Assembly: GCF_040373385.1 (NCBI RefSeq)
Contig: NZ_JBDXXH010000002.1
Coordinates: 186,001-250,000 of the forward strand
Origin: Nitratidesulfovibrio sp.
GTDB taxonomy: Bacteria > Desulfobacterota > Desulfovibrionia > Desulfovibrionales > Desulfovibrionaceae
Reading direction: 5' to 3'
Length of the DNA stretch: 64,000 nucleotides
Shown here: positions 46,132 to 57,300 of the stretch, one piece after another
Position numbering within the stretch: position 1 is the stretch's first letter
Layout of the letters: every line of letters begins with the position of its first letter
Notes under the pieces: generated by a model
What the model saw: the letters and a program-made list of their open reading frames with translations, nothing else
Told to the model about the DNA's origin: nothing
The model's database searches: none
Position numbers and translations under genes: made by a program

Positions 46132-47198
46132 TGCAGTGTTTTCCGTTTGCTGGGCGGGATGGCCGAGGGGCCGCTGGCCTGTGGTCGTTGCTGACGGCGG
46201 GCCGCGGGCTGGGCGTAGTGTCGGCCATGCTGGCGGTCCTGTTGTCGCCCCTGCTGCTGGCTGCATCGGCCTCGCCCGCACGGGCGGCGGTGCTGGCGCT
46301 GGATGCGCCGGAATCCACCGGCGACGGCAAGCCCTTCGTGGTCACAGTGACGGCGGATGCCCCTGGCGACGTGGTGCTGGACTGGCGCGGCGAGTCCGTC
46401 ATTGTGCCCGTGGTGCCCACTCTTGCCGGCGTTGACGCCAGTTCCGCTGCCGGACCCTCTGCCCTACCTTCTGCCGGTTCCGCCGCCCCCGCCCGCTGGA
46501 CCGGGCAGGCCATCCTGGCCGTGCCGCTGGATACAAAGCCGGGCACGGAGACGTTGCGCGCCCGCCCCGCCGGGCAGCCCAAGGCCGCGCCAGCGGTTAC
46601 CCGCGCCATCGCCGTGGTTCGCGCCGCCTATCCGGAGCAGCGCCTGACCGTGGAAGGCAAGTACGTCAACCCGGACAAGGCCGCGCTGGACCGCCACGAG
46701 GCAGAGCGCGCCCGCGTGAAGGCAGCGCTGGCCCTGCGCACTCCGGAACGGCTGTGGATGCTGCCCATGCAACGGCCCGTGCCGGGTGAGGTGTCCAGCC
46801 TGTTCGGCCTGCGCAGGGTGTTCAACGGCGAACCGCGCGCGCTGCATCGCGGGCTGGACCTGCGCGGCGAGGCGGGCGAACCGGTGAAGGCGTGTGCGGC
46901 AGGGCGGGTGGTGCTGGCCGAGAATCATTATTTTGCGGGCAATTCCGTGTACATCGACCACGGTATGGGCGTCGTCAGCATGTATTTTCACCTGTCCGCC
47001 ACGGACGTGGCCCCCGGCCAGATGGTGGCGCGGGGCCGGGTCATCGGCAAGGTGGGCAGCACGGGTCGGGTCACCGGGCCGCATCTGCATTTCGGCATGG
47101 CGGTGCTTGGCGACATGGTGGACCCTCAGGTATTGCTGGACCCTCAGATATCGTTGGAGAGGGCGCCCGCGAACGCGGGCGCGACCACAAGGGAGTAA
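46131..47198 (+). CDS. M23-family peptidoglycan endopeptidase, secreted
   Basis: 355 residues. A signal peptide lies within residues 1-52 (hydrophobic MLAVLLSPLLLAASASPARA). A beta-rich middle part resembles a bacterial Ig-like or wall-binding domain, and the C-terminal LytM/M23 domain (about 220-335) shows the zinc ligands in LHRGLDLRGEAG (His and Asp) and GPHLHFG (His). It is probably an active zinc endopeptidase in cell-wall remodelling. The start overlaps the xseA stop; GTG 46128 is an alternative one codon earlier with slightly better spacing to GGAG. It lies between xseA and xseB, 3 bases before the latter. Confidence 0.93.
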   Translation: MQCFPFAGRDGRGAAGLWSLLTAGRGLGVVSAMLAVLLSPLLLAASASPARAAVLALDAPESTGDGKPFVVTVTADAPGDVVLDWRGESVIVPVVPTLAGVDASSAAGPSALPSAGSAAPARWTGQAILAVPLDTKPGTETLRARPAGQPKAAPAVTRAIAVVRAAYPEQRLTVEGKYVNPDKAALDRHEAERARVKAALALRTPERLWMLPMQRPVPGEVSSLFGLRRVFNGEPRALHRGLDLRGEAGEPVKACAAGRVVLAENHYFAGNSVYIDHGMGVVSMYFHLSATDVAPGQMVARGRVIGKVGSTGRVTGPHLHFGMAVLGDMVDPQVLLDPQISLERAPANAGATTRE

Positions 47199-47201
47199 CG
47201 C

Positions 47202-47513
47202 ATGGCCGCGCGCGCACGAAAGAATGCGGGGGCAGAGGCCCCCGTCGGTGGTGACGGTGTTGATGGCGTTGTGGAAAAGGCCGAGGCCGCAGTGGATTAC
47301 GAAGCCGCCATGGCCCGCCTGCAAGAGGTGGTGGCCGCGCTGGAAGCGGGCGACCTGCCGCTGGAGCGCAGCGTGGCCCTGTACAAGGAAGGGCTGGGCC
47401 TGTCCCGCGCCTGCCGCGACAGGTTGCGCACGGCCCGCAACGAGATACGCCTGTTCACCGAAGGTGGCCTGACGGAATTCGAAGGGGTGGGGGACGATGC
47501 TGACGCCGAGTGA
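47202..47513 (+). CDS. xseB: Exodeoxyribonuclease VII small subunit
   Basis: 103 residues; partner of XseA. The conserved core is [39 protein letters not shown] (bases about 47298-47414), two helices. The N-terminal 30 residues are an Ala/Gly/Val-rich extension. It lies after the M23 gene and overlaps ispA by 17 bases, an arrangement seen often between xseB and ispA. Confidence 0.95.
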   Translation: MAARARKNAGAEAPVGGDGVDGVVEKAEAAVDYEAAMARLQEVVAALEAGDLPLERSVALYKEGLGLSRACRDRLRTARNEIRLFTEGGLTEFEGVGDDADAE

Positions 47514-48444
47514 AATCAAGGCCCGCCTGCGCGATGCCGCCGCCGGGGTGGAACGCTACCTGGCCGCGTGTCTGGCCGACCGGGGCATTCCCGCGCGGCT
47601 GCGCGCCTCCATGGAATACAGCCTGAACGCGGGCGGCAAACGGGTGCGCCCGGTGCTGTGCCTGACCACCGCCGCGCTGTTCGGCCTGCCAGCGGGGCGT
47701 GTGATGCCCTTTGCAGCCGCCATCGAGATGATCCACACCTATTCGCTCATCCACGACGACCTGCCCGCCATGGATGACGACGACCTGCGGCGCGGCAAGC
47801 CCTCGAACCACAAGATGTTCGACGAGGCCACGGCCATTCTGGCCGGTGACGGCCTGCTCACCGATGCCTTCGATTTCATGGCCGGTGTGGGGGCTGGTGT
47901 CGGGGCGGATGCGGGAGCCTGTGGCGAAGACGCCGCCATCCCCGCCATCCCCGCCGCCAACGTCCTCGCCGCCTTGCGCGTGGTGGCCCGCGCTGCCGGT
48001 GCCCCCGGCATGGTGGGCGGCCAGGCGCTGGACATGGAGTACACCGGTCGCACGGGCGTGACCCTGGACGAAATGGCCGCCATGCACGCCATGAAGACCG
48101 GGGCGCTGCTGCGCGCGTCGTGCCTGTCCGGCGCGCTGCTGGCGGGTGCCGACGCCGACGCGCAGGCCCGCATCGCCGACTACGGCGCGCACATTGGCGC
48201 GGCCTTCCAGATCGTGGACGACATTCTTGACGAAGTGGGCGACGAGGCGGAAATCGGCAAGCCCGTGGGCAGCGACGCGGAGCAGGGCAAGACCACCTAT
48301 CCGTCGTTGCTGGGCGTGGAGCGCAGCCGCGCCCTGGCCCGCGAACGGGCCGACGCGGCCATCGAACGGCTGGCGCCCTACACAGGGCCGGACGCCGATT
48401 TCCTGCGCAGCCTGGCGAGCTATATCGTCGATCGCGCTTCCTGA
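47497..48444 (+). CDS. ispA: Polyprenyl (farnesyl) diphosphate synthase
   Basis: Head-to-tail prenyltransferase that makes farnesyl or geranyl diphosphate. It has 315 residues. The first Asp-rich motif is [17 protein letters not shown] (about residues 85-100) and the second is [17 protein letters not shown] (about 238-254). A Gly/Ala-rich insertion near residues 130-150, partly made of a 9-base repeat (AIP-AIP), lies between conserved helices and is unusual. The start overlaps xseB by 17 bases. The product length cannot be fixed from the sequence. Confidence 0.94.
   Translation: MLTPSEIKARLRDAAAGVERYLAACLADRGIPARLRASMEYSLNAGGKRVRPVLCLTTAALFGLPAGRVMPFAAAIEMIHTYSLIHDDLPAMDDDDLRRGKPSNHKMFDEATAILAGDGLLTDAFDFMAGVGAGVGADAGACGEDAAIPAIPAANVLAALRVVARAAGAPGMVGGQALDMEYTGRTGVTLDEMAAMHAMKTGALLRASCLSGALLAGADADAQARIADYGAHIGAAFQIVDDILDEVGDEAEIGKPVGSDAEQGKTTYPSLLGVERSRALARERADAAIERLAPYTGPDADFLRSLASYIVDRAS
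47935..47952 (+). repeat. 9-base in-frame duplication in ispA
   Basis: GCCATCCCC occurs twice in tandem and encodes Ala-Ile-Pro twice, inside an insertion not found in the usual family sequence. Confidence 0.65.
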
Positions 48445-48530
48445 CGCGGCGCGAGAGCATTTTACGGCACGACAACAACGCCTTGCACCACCGGGCGCGC
48501 TCCGCGCGGCCCGATAACGGATACCCACGC

Positions 48531-50471
48531 ATGACCGAGCAGCTATCGCCCTCGCGTTCTCCCCAAGGGCAGCTTGTTGGTACGCCCCTTCTGGATTCCA
48601 TAGCCAACCCGCGCGACGTGGCCGGGCTGGCGCCCGAACAGATGCAGCAACTGGCCGACGAGTTGCGCCAGCGCATCATTGCCACCGTGTCCCGCAACGG
48701 CGGGCACCTTGCCCCCTCGCTGGGCGTGGTGGAACTGACCATTGCGCTGCTCAGTTCGTTCGATGCCGGGCGCGACAAGGTCATCTGGGACGTGGGCCAT
48801 CAGGCGTACGCCTGGAAGCTGCTGACGGGACGCGCCGACGTGTTCCATACCCTGCGGAGGGGCGGCGGCATCAGCGGCTTTCCCAAGATGGCGGAAAGCC
48901 CGTACGACCATTTCGGGGTGGGGCATTCCTCCACGTCCATTTCGGCAGCGCTGGGCATGGCCATGGCGCGCGACCTGGCCGGGGGCGACCACAACGTGGT
49001 GGCCGTCATCGGCGACGGCTCCATGACTGCGGGCCTTGCCTTCGAAGGGCTGAACCAGGCCGGGGCCATGGACCGCAAGCTCATCGTCGTGCTGAACGAC
49101 AACGAGATGTCCATTTCCAAGAACGTGGGGGCGCTGTCGCTGTTCCTCAGCCGCAACCTGTCCAAGCGCTGGGTGCGCCGCATGAAGAAGGACATGGAAA
49201 CCTTCATGCGTTCCATCCCCGGCATCGGCGAGGACATGCTGGGCTACGCCAAGCGCAGCGAGCACAGCCTGAAGGGGTTCTTCACGCCGGGCATGCTGTT
49301 CGAGGCGTTCGGGTTCAACTACATCGGCCCGGTGAACGGGCACGACGTCAAGGCGCTGACCCGCACCTTCGACATGGCCCGCACCCTGGACGAGCCGGTG
49401 CTGCTGCACGTGCTGACCCGCAAGGGCAAGGGCTACGCCCCGGCAGAGACCAACCCCACCCACTTCCACGGGGTGGGCCGCTTCGAGCCGGAAACGGGCA
49501 AGGCCGCCAAGCTGGCCGATGCCCCGGCGCTGCCCAGCTTCACCGAGGTGTTCGGCGACACCCTGTGCATGCTGGCGGACGAGGACAAGCGGGTCATGGC
49601 CATTACCGCCGCCATGCCCGAAGGCACCGGTACCAGCTGTTTCTGTACGCGCCACCCGGAGCGGTTCGTGGACGTGGGCATCTGCGAGCAGCACGCGGTG
49701 ACCTTTGCCGCAGGCCTTGCCACGCAGGGGCTGCGACCGTTCGTGGCCATCTATTCCACCTTCCTGCAACGCTCGTACGACCAGGTGGTGCACGACGTGT
49801 GCATCCAGAACCTGCCGGTGGTCTTCTGCGTGGACCGGGCCGGGCTGGTGGGCGAGGACGGCCCCACCCACCACGGGGTGTTCGATATTTCCTATCTGCG
49901 CCACATTCCCAACATGCACATCCTGGCCCCGCGCGACGAGGCGCAACTGCGCAACGCCATGCGCACCGCCCTGGCCCTGGATGCGCCGGTGGCCATACGT
50001 TACCCGCGCGGCGTGGGCACGGGGGCCGTGTTGCCTCCGCGCGGCGAGGTGCTGCCCCTTGGCCGGGGCGAGGTGCTGAAGCAGGGCGAAGGGCTGGCCG
50101 TCATCGCCTGCGGCAGCCGGGTGGCCCCGGCGCTGGAGGCGGCGGAACGGGTGGCCGAGGAATCCGGCCGTCAGGTCACCGTGTTCGACGCGGTCTGGGT
50201 CAAGCCTCTTCCCGTGGACCAACTGCTGGAACTGGCCGCCACCCACGACGCGCTGCTGCTGATAGAGGAAAACGCCCTGGCGGGTGGCTTTACCTCTGCC
50301 GTGTTGGAATGTCTGGCCGACCACGGCGCGCTGCGCGGGCAGGCCATCCGCAGGCTGGGTGTGCCCGACCACTTCGTGGAGCACGGCAGCCAGAAGGAAC
50401 TGCGGGCCAAACTGGGCCTGTGCGTGGACGGCATCGAAGAGGCCCTGCGGTCCATGCTGAGGCTGGAGTAG
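48531..50471 (+). CDS. dxs: 1-deoxy-D-xylulose-5-phosphate synthase
   Basis: Thiamine-diphosphate enzyme that condenses pyruvate and glyceraldehyde-3-phosphate, the first step of the MEP pathway. It has 646 residues. The TPP-binding motif GDGSMTAGLAFEGLN ... LNDNEMSISKN lies near residues 160-200. The transketolase pyrimidine-binding domain has VDVGICEQHAVTFAAGLA, and the C-terminal domain follows. ATG 48531 is chosen from the family start; the ribosome-binding site is weak. It lies 86 bases after ispA and is the last gene of the group, before a terminator. Confidence 0.97.
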   Translation: MTEQLSPSRSPQGQLVGTPLLDSIANPRDVAGLAPEQMQQLADELRQRIIATVSRNGGHLAPSLGVVELTIALLSSFDAGRDKVIWDVGHQAYAWKLLTGRADVFHTLRRGGGISGFPKMAESPYDHFGVGHSSTSISAALGMAMARDLAGGDHNVVAVIGDGSMTAGLAFEGLNQAGAMDRKLIVVLNDNEMSISKNVGALSLFLSRNLSKRWVRRMKKDMETFMRSIPGIGEDMLGYAKRSEHSLKGFFTPGMLFEAFGFNYIGPVNGHDVKALTRTFDMARTLDEPVLLHVLTRKGKGYAPAETNPTHFHGVGRFEPETGKAAKLADAPALPSFTEVFGDTLCMLADEDKRVMAITAAMPEGTGTSCFCTRHPERFVDVGICEQHAVTFAAGLATQGLRPFVAIYSTFLQRSYDQVVHDVCIQNLPVVFCVDRAGLVGEDGPTHHGVFDISYLRHIPNMHILAPRDEAQLRNAMRTALALDAPVAIRYPRGVGTGAVLPPRGEVLPLGRGEVLKQGEGLAVIACGSRVAPALEAAERVAEESGRQVTVFDAVWVKPLPVDQLLELAATHDALLLIEENALAGGFTSAVLECLADHGALRGQAIRRLGVPDHFVEHGSQKELRAKLGLCVDGIEEALRSMLRLE

Positions 50472-50514
50472 GTCAGGCAGACATTACTGGTTGCGGAACA
50501 TCATGCAATGAATG

Positions 50515-50550
50515 CGGCGGCGGGAGTATGCTCCCGCCGCCGTTCGTTTT
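50515..50550 (+). terminator. Rho-independent terminator of dxs
   Basis: A perfect 12-bp stem (50515-50526 with 50531-50542) with a TATG loop is followed by TTCGTTTT. It lies between the convergent dxs and chemoreceptor genes. Confidence 0.8.
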
Positions 50551-50614
50551 GCATGTGTTGGTAAGGTTGTCAGCTGCGGCAATTTCGATGTCCCGGAGTA
50601 GCTGGCGCTGCGTA

Positions 50615-52930
50615 TTACGCCCGCATCTCCGCGATGATGGATTTCAGCTCCACGGCCAGTCGGGCCAGTTCGGACACGGCCTGCGACGATTGTCCCATGG
50701 CTTCCGCCGTTTCCGAGGCGATGCGGTTGATGTCTTCCGTCCCGCGCCCCACCTGTTCGCTGGCGGCGGACTGCTGCTCGCTGGCCGCCGCGATGGCGCG
50801 CACGTTGTCCGAGGTGCGTTCCACCAGCCCCACGATGCTGCGCAGCGAATCGCCGGAAAGGTTGGCGGTGCGGGTGCAGTCCACGATGGCGGCGGTGGTG
50901 TTTTCCGTGCTCCGGATGTTGTCCCGCGCGCTTTGCTGCACCGAGCGGATGTAGCTGCCCACCTCGCTGGTGGCGGTCATGGTCTTTTCGGCCAGCTTGC
51001 GCACCTCGTCGGCAACCACGGCAAAGCCGCGCCCGGCGTCACCGGCCCGGGCCGCCTCGATGGCGGCGTTCAGCGCCAGCAGGTTGGTCTGGTCGGCAAT
51101 GTCGGCGATGACGGTCATGATCTGGCCGATGCCGTCAGCCTGGCGGCCCAGTTCGGTCATGTCGGTCTTCAGGCTTTCCGCCTGGCCGTTGATGGCGTTG
51201 ATGGTGTTCACCACCGATTCCACAAGCCGCGCCCCCTCCTGGGCCTGCGCGCGGGCGGAATCGGCCAGATCTGCTGTTTCGGCGGCGTTGCGCGCCACGC
51301 TCATGGCGGCGGCGTTCATTTCCTCAACGGCGGCGGCAGCCTCTGCCGTGCGGCCACGCTGCTCGTCGCTGCCGCGAGAGGACTGTTCGATCTGCGCGGC
51401 CAGTTGCTCGGAGGCCGAGGCCAGCATGTTGGCCACCTCGTCGGCCTTCACCGCCGCGTGGGCGATGCGCTGGTTCTGCTGTTCGATGCGGGCGTGCTGG
51501 GTCTTGATGTCCGTCTGGTCCGAAATCAGGGCGAACCCGGCGATGAGCGTGCCGTCCAGGTCGTACATGGGGGCGGCATCCACGCTGGCGTGCAGCCGCG
51601 CGCCCTTGCGGCCCGCCAGTTCCGTCTGCACGCCGCGTTGGGCGCGGCGCTCGCTCATGCTGGTGCCGATGACCGTGGCATGGTTGTCGTCGCCATGAAA
51701 GATGCGCCCCACCGGCACCCCCATGAAGGCCTGCGGGTCGCCGTCGATCTGCATGTAGTCGAGGGTGGCGCGGTTGACGAACAGCACCCGCTGGTCCGGC
51801 CCGGCTACCACGCAGGGCAGGGTGATGCCGTCCAGCAGCCCCTGGGCAAAGCCCAGCTTGTTCTTGAGTTCGCCCACCATGGCCCGCACGTTGTCGCCAA
51901 GGCTGCGGAATTCATATCTGAAATCCTGGTGCAGGGTGGCCTTCAGGTCGCCACCGGCCACGGCGCGGGTAAACGCCTCTATGTCCGCCACCGGGCGGGC
52001 CACCAGCCGCCGCACCAGCAGCGATATCACGCTCCCCAGCACCAGCAGCGCGGCAGCGCCGATGCCCAACAGGGTGTTGCGCTGCCGGGTGGCCATGCCG
52101 GCCAGCTCGTCCGTGTAGGCGCTCATGCACACCAGCCAGCCCGTGACCGGTTCGGTGGTGACGGTCAGGCACTTGCGCCCATCCTTCCAGTCGTAGAAGA
52201 CGTTGCCGTTCTTCAAGGACAGGGCGGTGCGGACGAATTCGTGTTCGGTCACGTCCTTCAGCATCATGGCCTTGTCGGGGTGGGCGATGACGCGCCCGCT
52301 GCCGTCCAGCATGAAACCGTAGCCGCGCTGGCCGAAGTGCAGCCCGTTGACGAAGACGGAGGTGAAGTTTTCCCAGCGCGGGAAGATGCCCACCCCGCCG
52401 ATGACGCGACCGCCAGCATCGCGGACGGCCTTCACCGCCACGAAGATGAACATGTTGCCGCCGCCGCTCTTGGCGGTGATGACGGACTTGCCGATGAAGG
52501 TGTCCTGCCCGGCCATCACCGCCCTGTAGTAGTCGCGGTCACCGCGCGTGCCGCCGGTCAGGTCTTCCATGTCGGCGTTGATGCCTGCGCGAATGATGCC
52601 CTTGTCGTCGAACACGATGACCGACCAGATGTTGCCGTCGCCGCGTACCACGTCCTTCAGGCGATTCTGGGCGGTGGTGGCATCGCCGGTCAGTGCTTCC
52701 TGCACCAGGCGCTGCTTGGCAAGTTGGTTGATGGTGCTGGTAAAGTTCTGCACGTACAGTGCAAGCGCATCGCGCGCGCTTGTCCCTGCCTGTTCCATGG
52801 CGTGCTGTTCCAATTCCAGCGTCATGCGGTACGAGGAATCCGTTACGTAGTATGTGATGCCGCCAAATGCTGCGATGACGGCAAGCATGACGGAAACGAT
52901 GAATACCGGTGCGACGCTTTTGACGCTCAT
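50615..52930 (-). CDS. Methyl-accepting chemotaxis protein with Cache and PAS domains
   Basis: 771 residues from ATG 52930; an upstream start (52999) is not supported. It has a first membrane helix (about 7-27) and a periplasmic double-Cache ligand domain (about 35-270; [21 protein letters not shown] and [16 protein letters not shown] are typical). A second helix (about 283-303), HAMP (about 304-355) and a cytoplasmic PAS domain (about 370-480, [23 protein letters not shown]) follow. The signalling domain has the tip sequence [23 protein letters not shown]. There is no C-terminal CheR-tethering peptide. The PAS domain suggests redox or energy sensing in addition to an external ligand. Confidence 0.95.
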   Translation of the reverse strand: MSVKSVAPVFIVSVMLAVIAAFGGITYYVTDSSYRMTLELEQHAMEQAGTSARDALALYVQNFTSTINQLAKQRLVQEALTGDATTAQNRLKDVVRGDGNIWSVIVFDDKGIIRAGINADMEDLTGGTRGDRDYYRAVMAGQDTFIGKSVITAKSGGGNMFIFVAVKAVRDAGGRVIGGVGIFPRWENFTSVFVNGLHFGQRGYGFMLDGSGRVIAHPDKAMMLKDVTEHEFVRTALSLKNGNVFYDWKDGRKCLTVTTEPVTGWLVCMSAYTDELAGMATRQRNTLLGIGAAALLVLGSVISLLVRRLVARPVADIEAFTRAVAGGDLKATLHQDFRYEFRSLGDNVRAMVGELKNKLGFAQGLLDGITLPCVVAGPDQRVLFVNRATLDYMQIDGDPQAFMGVPVGRIFHGDDNHATVIGTSMSERRAQRGVQTELAGRKGARLHASVDAAPMYDLDGTLIAGFALISDQTDIKTQHARIEQQNQRIAHAAVKADEVANMLASASEQLAAQIEQSSRGSDEQRGRTAEAAAAVEEMNAAAMSVARNAAETADLADSARAQAQEGARLVESVVNTINAINGQAESLKTDMTELGRQADGIGQIMTVIADIADQTNLLALNAAIEAARAGDAGRGFAVVADEVRKLAEKTMTATSEVGSYIRSVQQSARDNIRSTENTTAAIVDCTRTANLSGDSLRSIVGLVERTSDNVRAIAAASEQQSAASEQVGRGTEDINRIASETAEAMGQSSQAVSELARLAVELKSIIAEMRA

Positions 52931-52945
52931 GGAACCCCCCAAAGG

Positions 52946-52967
52946 ATGCAAAGTTTCTATCTTGCAT
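52946..52967. promoter_or_regulatory. Inverted repeat at the chemoreceptor transcription start
   Basis: ATGCAA and TTGCAT are separated by 10 bases, just downstream of the -10 box, where a bound protein would block transcription. The half-sites equal the ATGCAA core of the Zur palindrome, but the spacing differs. Confidence 0.4.
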
Positions 52968-52969
52968 GA

Positions 52970-52999
52970 AATGTAGCGCCAGAGCACGGGTTCTGTCAA
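52970..52999 (-). promoter_or_regulatory. Promoter of the chemoreceptor gene
   Basis: On the minus strand TTGACA (52999-52994), 18 bases, then TACATT (52975-52970). It lies about 40 bases before the start codon, so it is a good sigma-70 type promoter. Confidence 0.7.
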
Positions 53000-53026
53000 G
53001 GAATGGGGGCACTATGGGGGTATGGG

Positions 53027-53068
53027 GGAAAACAAAAGTGGCGCATCCGATACACGGAATGCGCCACT
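53027..53068 (-). terminator. Rho-independent terminator of marC
   Basis: Read on the minus strand, AGTGGCGCAT/ATGCGCCACT (53068-53059 with 53046-53037) forms a 10-bp stem followed by TTTGTTTTCCC. It ends the dnaE-queD-marC direction. Confidence 0.8.
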
Positions 53069-53104
53069 CGAGCGAAAGAAATGTCGGAGCTTGTCGCAGT
53101 GACG

Positions 53105-53722
53105 TTACAGTGATGTTACGAACAGGCGTATGCCGTTTTCCAGCATCTGCACGGCCATCATAATGAGCACAAGGCCCATCAACCGCTCCATGGCGCGCAT
53201 GGTGCGCGGCCCCAGCAATCGGGCGATGTCCGGGGTAAAGGCCATGATGGCGGCGGTGGCCGTCCAGGCCATCAGGATGCCCGCCACCACGTTGACCTGG
53301 GCCATCATGCCGCCCTGGGCCTGCCGGGCAAAGACCATCACCGCCGCCAGCAGCGAAGGCCCGGCGATGAGCGGCACGGCAATGGGCACGATGAACGGGT
53401 CGTGCGCCACCGCCTCGGTGTCGCCTTCCTGCGGGGGAAAGACCATTTTCATGGAAATGATGAACAGGATCAGCCCGCCGGACAGGCGCAGGGTGGATTG
53501 TTCTATCTCCAGCATGCCGAGCAGTGCATCACCCAGCACGTGAAAGCCCAGGATGATGCCGAGGGCGAACAGCAGCTCACGCCGCAGGATGGCGCGCTGC
53601 CGGGCCTCGCCGTGTTCGCGCAGCATGCCGAGGCAGGCGGCGGCATTGCCTACCGGGTCCATGATCAGGAACAGCGGCAGGGCGATCTCGAAGGCGATGC
53701 GGAAGTTGAAGGCGTCGAACAT
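53105..53722 (-). CDS. MarC-family integral membrane protein
   Basis: 205 residues from ATG 53722 (MFDAFNFRIAFEIALPLF). Six hydrophobic helices are apparent, and the LFLIMDPVGNAAACLGML and IAVPLIAGPSLLAAVMVFA segments are typical of the MarC/UPF0056 family. The function of the family is uncertain; the early link to multiple antibiotic resistance was not upheld. The ribosome-binding site is weak. It lies 181 bases downstream of queD on the same strand and ends at a terminator. Confidence 0.9.
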   Translation of the reverse strand: MFDAFNFRIAFEIALPLFLIMDPVGNAAACLGMLREHGEARQRAILRRELLFALGIILGFHVLGDALLGMLEIEQSTLRLSGGLILFIISMKMVFPPQEGDTEAVAHDPFIVPIAVPLIAGPSLLAAVMVFARQAQGGMMAQVNVVAGILMAWTATAAIMAFTPDIARLLGPRTMRAMERLMGLVLIMMAVQMLENGIRLFVTSL

Positions 53723-53903
53723 GGCATATCCGTTCTTGGTGAAGGGCCGCTTTGGGCGGGTGGTCGTTTGGGGCTCGGGTGGTTTGGGCGATGCCGCCGT
53801 TGGCGGGCGTGGAAAGGCAGGCAAAATGGCTCGCCCGGCGGGGCCGCGCTGTTGCGGGTGCCGCCGGGCGGAAAAGGCTGGGCGGGACCGCCGCCGCGTG
53901 CGG

Positions 53904-54296
53904 CTATTCCTCTATTTCCATGTAGGTGGCCGACTGGGCGGCCTTTTCCGACACGGTCACCGCGTGCAGGCGTACCCCGTGCGGGGCAAGGCGCGGGGCC
54001 AACTGTTGCCAGATGTGCCGCGAAAGATTCTCCGACGAGGGGTTCACGGTGTCGAAGGGCGGAACATCGTTCAGGTTCTTGTGGTCCAGGGTGTCGAGCA
54101 CCGCGTTCAGTTCGCGCTTCAGCACCTTGAAGTCGAGCACGATTTCGGTGTCGCCGGTCAGGCGGTCGCCCTCGGCCACCATTTCCACGGCAAAGTTGTG
54201 GCCGTGCATGGATTCGCATTTGCCTTCGTAATGGCGCAGCGCGTGCGAGGCGCAGAACTCCGAGCGCACGGTAAGCCGCCAGATGGATTTCTTCAC
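53904..54296 (-). CDS. queD: 6-carboxy-5,6,7,8-tetrahydropterin synthase
   Basis: Second enzyme of queuosine precursor synthesis, converting dihydroneopterin triphosphate. It has 130 residues from GTG 54296, which has AGGAG 7 bases before; upstream ATG codons lie inside the dnaE end and are not family-like. The zinc ligands are His18 (CASHAL), His31 and His33 (HGHNF), and the catalytic Cys27 lies in EGKCESMHGH. The later Asp-His pair is in TLDHKNLND, and the conserved Glu in VSEKAAQSATY-like end. No other queuosine genes are in the window. Confidence 0.93.
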   Translation of the reverse strand: MKKSIWRLTVRSEFCASHALRHYEGKCESMHGHNFAVEMVAEGDRLTGDTEIVLDFKVLKRELNAVLDTLDHKNLNDVPPFDTVNPSSENLSRHIWQQLAPRLAPHGVRLHAVTVSEKAAQSATYMEIEE

Positions 54297-54387
54297 GGTG
54301 TGTCTCCTGAGCAATTGCGGTAAAGCTATGTGGCCAGAAAAACGAAAGGCGCAGGTGCTTTCAGGCTGTTGCCGATAGGGCTCGGCG

Positions 54388-57300
54388 CTACTCCGGTCCT
54401 TCGGTCCAGTGCGCAATATCCGTCTCGAACGCGGGGCCGGGCTGCACCATCCACTGCGGGCCGAACTGCAACAGGCATTCGGATTCGTCCACCACCAGCC
54501 GCACGTTCACCGGCACCGGGCCGCGATGCCGTTCCAGAATGGCGCGCAACGCGGCAAGGCTGGCGGCTTCCACGCGGGGCAGGGGCATGTCGATGGTCAC
54601 GGGCTGGTCGCTGGCGCCGCAGGCACGGGCCAGCGGAATGACCTTGTCGCCCAGCAGCTTGATTTCGCGCGGTATGTCGTCGTCTTCCTCGGACATGGAC
54701 CCGTCCCCGCCCCCGCCCCCGTTCCTGCCGCCGTCGTCGTTCTGCTGCTTGCTGATGGTGGCCTCCAGCAACAGCGGCTGGTCCGATTTCAGCAGTTCGC
54801 GGAACTCCGCGTAGGGTTCGGGAAAGAACACGCACTCGCCGGACGCGGTCAGGTCTTCCACTTGCAGGAAGGCCATGCGCGCGCCCTTCTTGGTCATGTG
54901 TTCCTTGATGCCGGTGACCAGCACGGCGGTCTTCAGCGACATGCCGGGGGCCATGTCCCGCGTTTCTTCCAGCGGGGTAAGGCGCAGGCGGAACAGTTCC
55001 TTGCGGTAGGGCTGGAGCGGGTGGCTGGTCAGAAAGAAGCCCAGCGCCTCCTTCTCGAAGCGCAGCTTCTGGTCGTCGTCCCATTCCTGGGCCTGCTGCT
55101 CTTCGCAGTCAAAGCCGATGCCGGGGCACACGGCGGGCTCTTCCGGCACCATGGTGAACAGCGAAACCTGGTTGGATTCCTTGTCCTTCAGCCGCTTCTG
55201 GGCCTTGCTGACCACGTTGTCCAGCGCGGCCAGCATGCCCGCGCGGGTGCAGCCAAGGCAGTCGCACGCGCCGCCCTTGATCAGGCTTTCCAGAACGCGC
55301 TTGGTCACCTTGCGCAGGTTCACGCGCATGCACAGGTCCAGCAGCGAGGCAAACACCCCGCCTTCCTCGCGGGCGTCCACGATTTCGCGGATGGCTTCGT
55401 CGCCCACGTTCTTGATGCCGCCAAGGCCGAAGACGATGGCCCCCTCGTGCACGGTGAACTCGCGGCGGCTGGCCTGCACGTTGGGCTGCAACACGGCGAT
55501 GCCCATGTCCTTGCAGGCGGCCACGTATTTCAGCAGCTTGTCCTGGTTGCCCATTTCGGACGTGAGCAGGGCGGCCATGAATTCCGTGGGAAAGTGCACC
55601 TTCAGGAACGCGGTGTAGTACGAAATGAGCGCATAGGCGGCGCTGTGCGACTTGTTGAAGCCGTACTCCGCGAACTTTTCCATCAGGTCGAAGATTTCGT
55701 CGGCCGTGGCCTTGGGCACCCCGTTCTTCTGCGCGCCCTCCACGAACTTGATGCGCTGCTGGCCCATTTCCTCGGCGTTCTTCTTGCCCATGGCGCGGCG
55801 CAACAGGTCCGCGCCGCCAAGGGTGTAGCCCGCCGCGATCTGGGCGATCTGCATCACCTGTTCCTGGTACACGATGACGCCGTAGGTATCGCGCAGGCAG
55901 TCTTCAAGCGAGGGCAGGGGGTAGGTGACGGGCACCTCGCCATGCTTGCGCTTGATGAATTCGTCCACCATGCCCGATCCCAGCGGGCCGGGCCGGTACA
56001 GGGCCAGCATGGCGATGACGTCGTCGAAGCACGAGGGCTTCAGCATGCGCAGGTACTGGCGCATGCCCGAACTTTCCACCTGGAAGATGCCGTCGGTGTC
56101 CCCGCGCGAGTACAGTTCGTAGGTCTCCGCGTCGTCCAGGGACAGCGTGTCGAGGTCGGGCGGGGTCTTGCCCTGCCGGGCAATCTCGTCCAGCGAATCC
56201 TGCACCAGGGTCATGGTGCGCAGGCCCAGGAAGTCGAACTTCACCAGCCCGACCTTCTCGACCATCTTCATGTCGAACTGGGTGACTATTTCACCCTTCT
56301 TTCCCCGGTACAGCGGCAGGTAGTCGCGCATGGGCTTGTCGGACACCACAACCCCCGCCGCGTGGGTGGAGGCGTGGCGCGACAGCCCTTCGAGCCGCAT
56401 GGAAACGTCCAGCAGCTTGCGGATCTGCGGATCGGTCTTGTACAGCGCGGCAAGGTCCGGTTCCGCGTCGATGGCCTTCTTGACCGTCATCTTCAGGTCT
56501 TCGGGCACCAGCTTGGCGATGCGGTCGGTTTCGGGAAAGGTCATGCCCAGGGCGCGGCCCACGTCGCGCACCACCGCTTTGGCCTTCATCTTCCCGAAGG
56601 TGGTGATCTGCGCCACCATGTCTTCGCCGTACTTCTCGCCCACGTACTTGATGACTTCGGTACGGCGGCGTTCGCAGAAGTCCACGTCGATATCGGGCAT
56701 GGACACGCGTTCGATGTTCAGGAAGCGCTCGAACAGCAGGTTGTACGGAATGGGGTCGAGGTTGGTGATGCGCAGCGACCACGCCACCAGCGAACCGGCG
56801 GCGGAACCGCGCCCCGGACCCACGGGAATGCCGTTGTCCTTGGCCCAGTTGATGAAGTCCTGCACGATGAGGAAGTAGCCGGGAAAGCCCATCTGGCCGA
56901 TGACGTTCAGTTCCAGCTCAAGGCGCTGCCAGTACAGGTCGTGGTCGATGGTGTCGCGGTTGGGGTGGCGCTCAAGGCGGCGCTTCAGCCCTTCGCGCGA
57001 GAGGCGGCGGAACTCGTCCTCCAGGGTCATGCCCTCGGGCAGGGCATACACGGGAAAGACGTACTTGCCGAAATCGAACTTTACCGCGCACTGCTCGGCG
57101 ATGCGCCCGGTGTTGGCCACGGCGTCGGGCACGTGGGCGAACGCCTTGGCCATTTCCTCCGGCGACTTGTAGTACAGCTCCTTGGTCTCGAAGCGCATCC
57201 GGCGCTCGTCGTCCACCTTGGCCTGGGTCTGGATGCACAGCAGCACGTCGTGGGCTTCCACGTCGCTGGCTTCCAGGTAGTGGCAGTCGTTGGTGGCCAC

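Noticed and set aside
49565..52969. An open frame of 1134 codons on the plus strand spanning the end of dxs and the chemoreceptor
   Set aside because: It runs through dxs in a wrong frame, across the dxs terminator and antisense to the chemoreceptor. Long stop-free frames are expected at this GC content.
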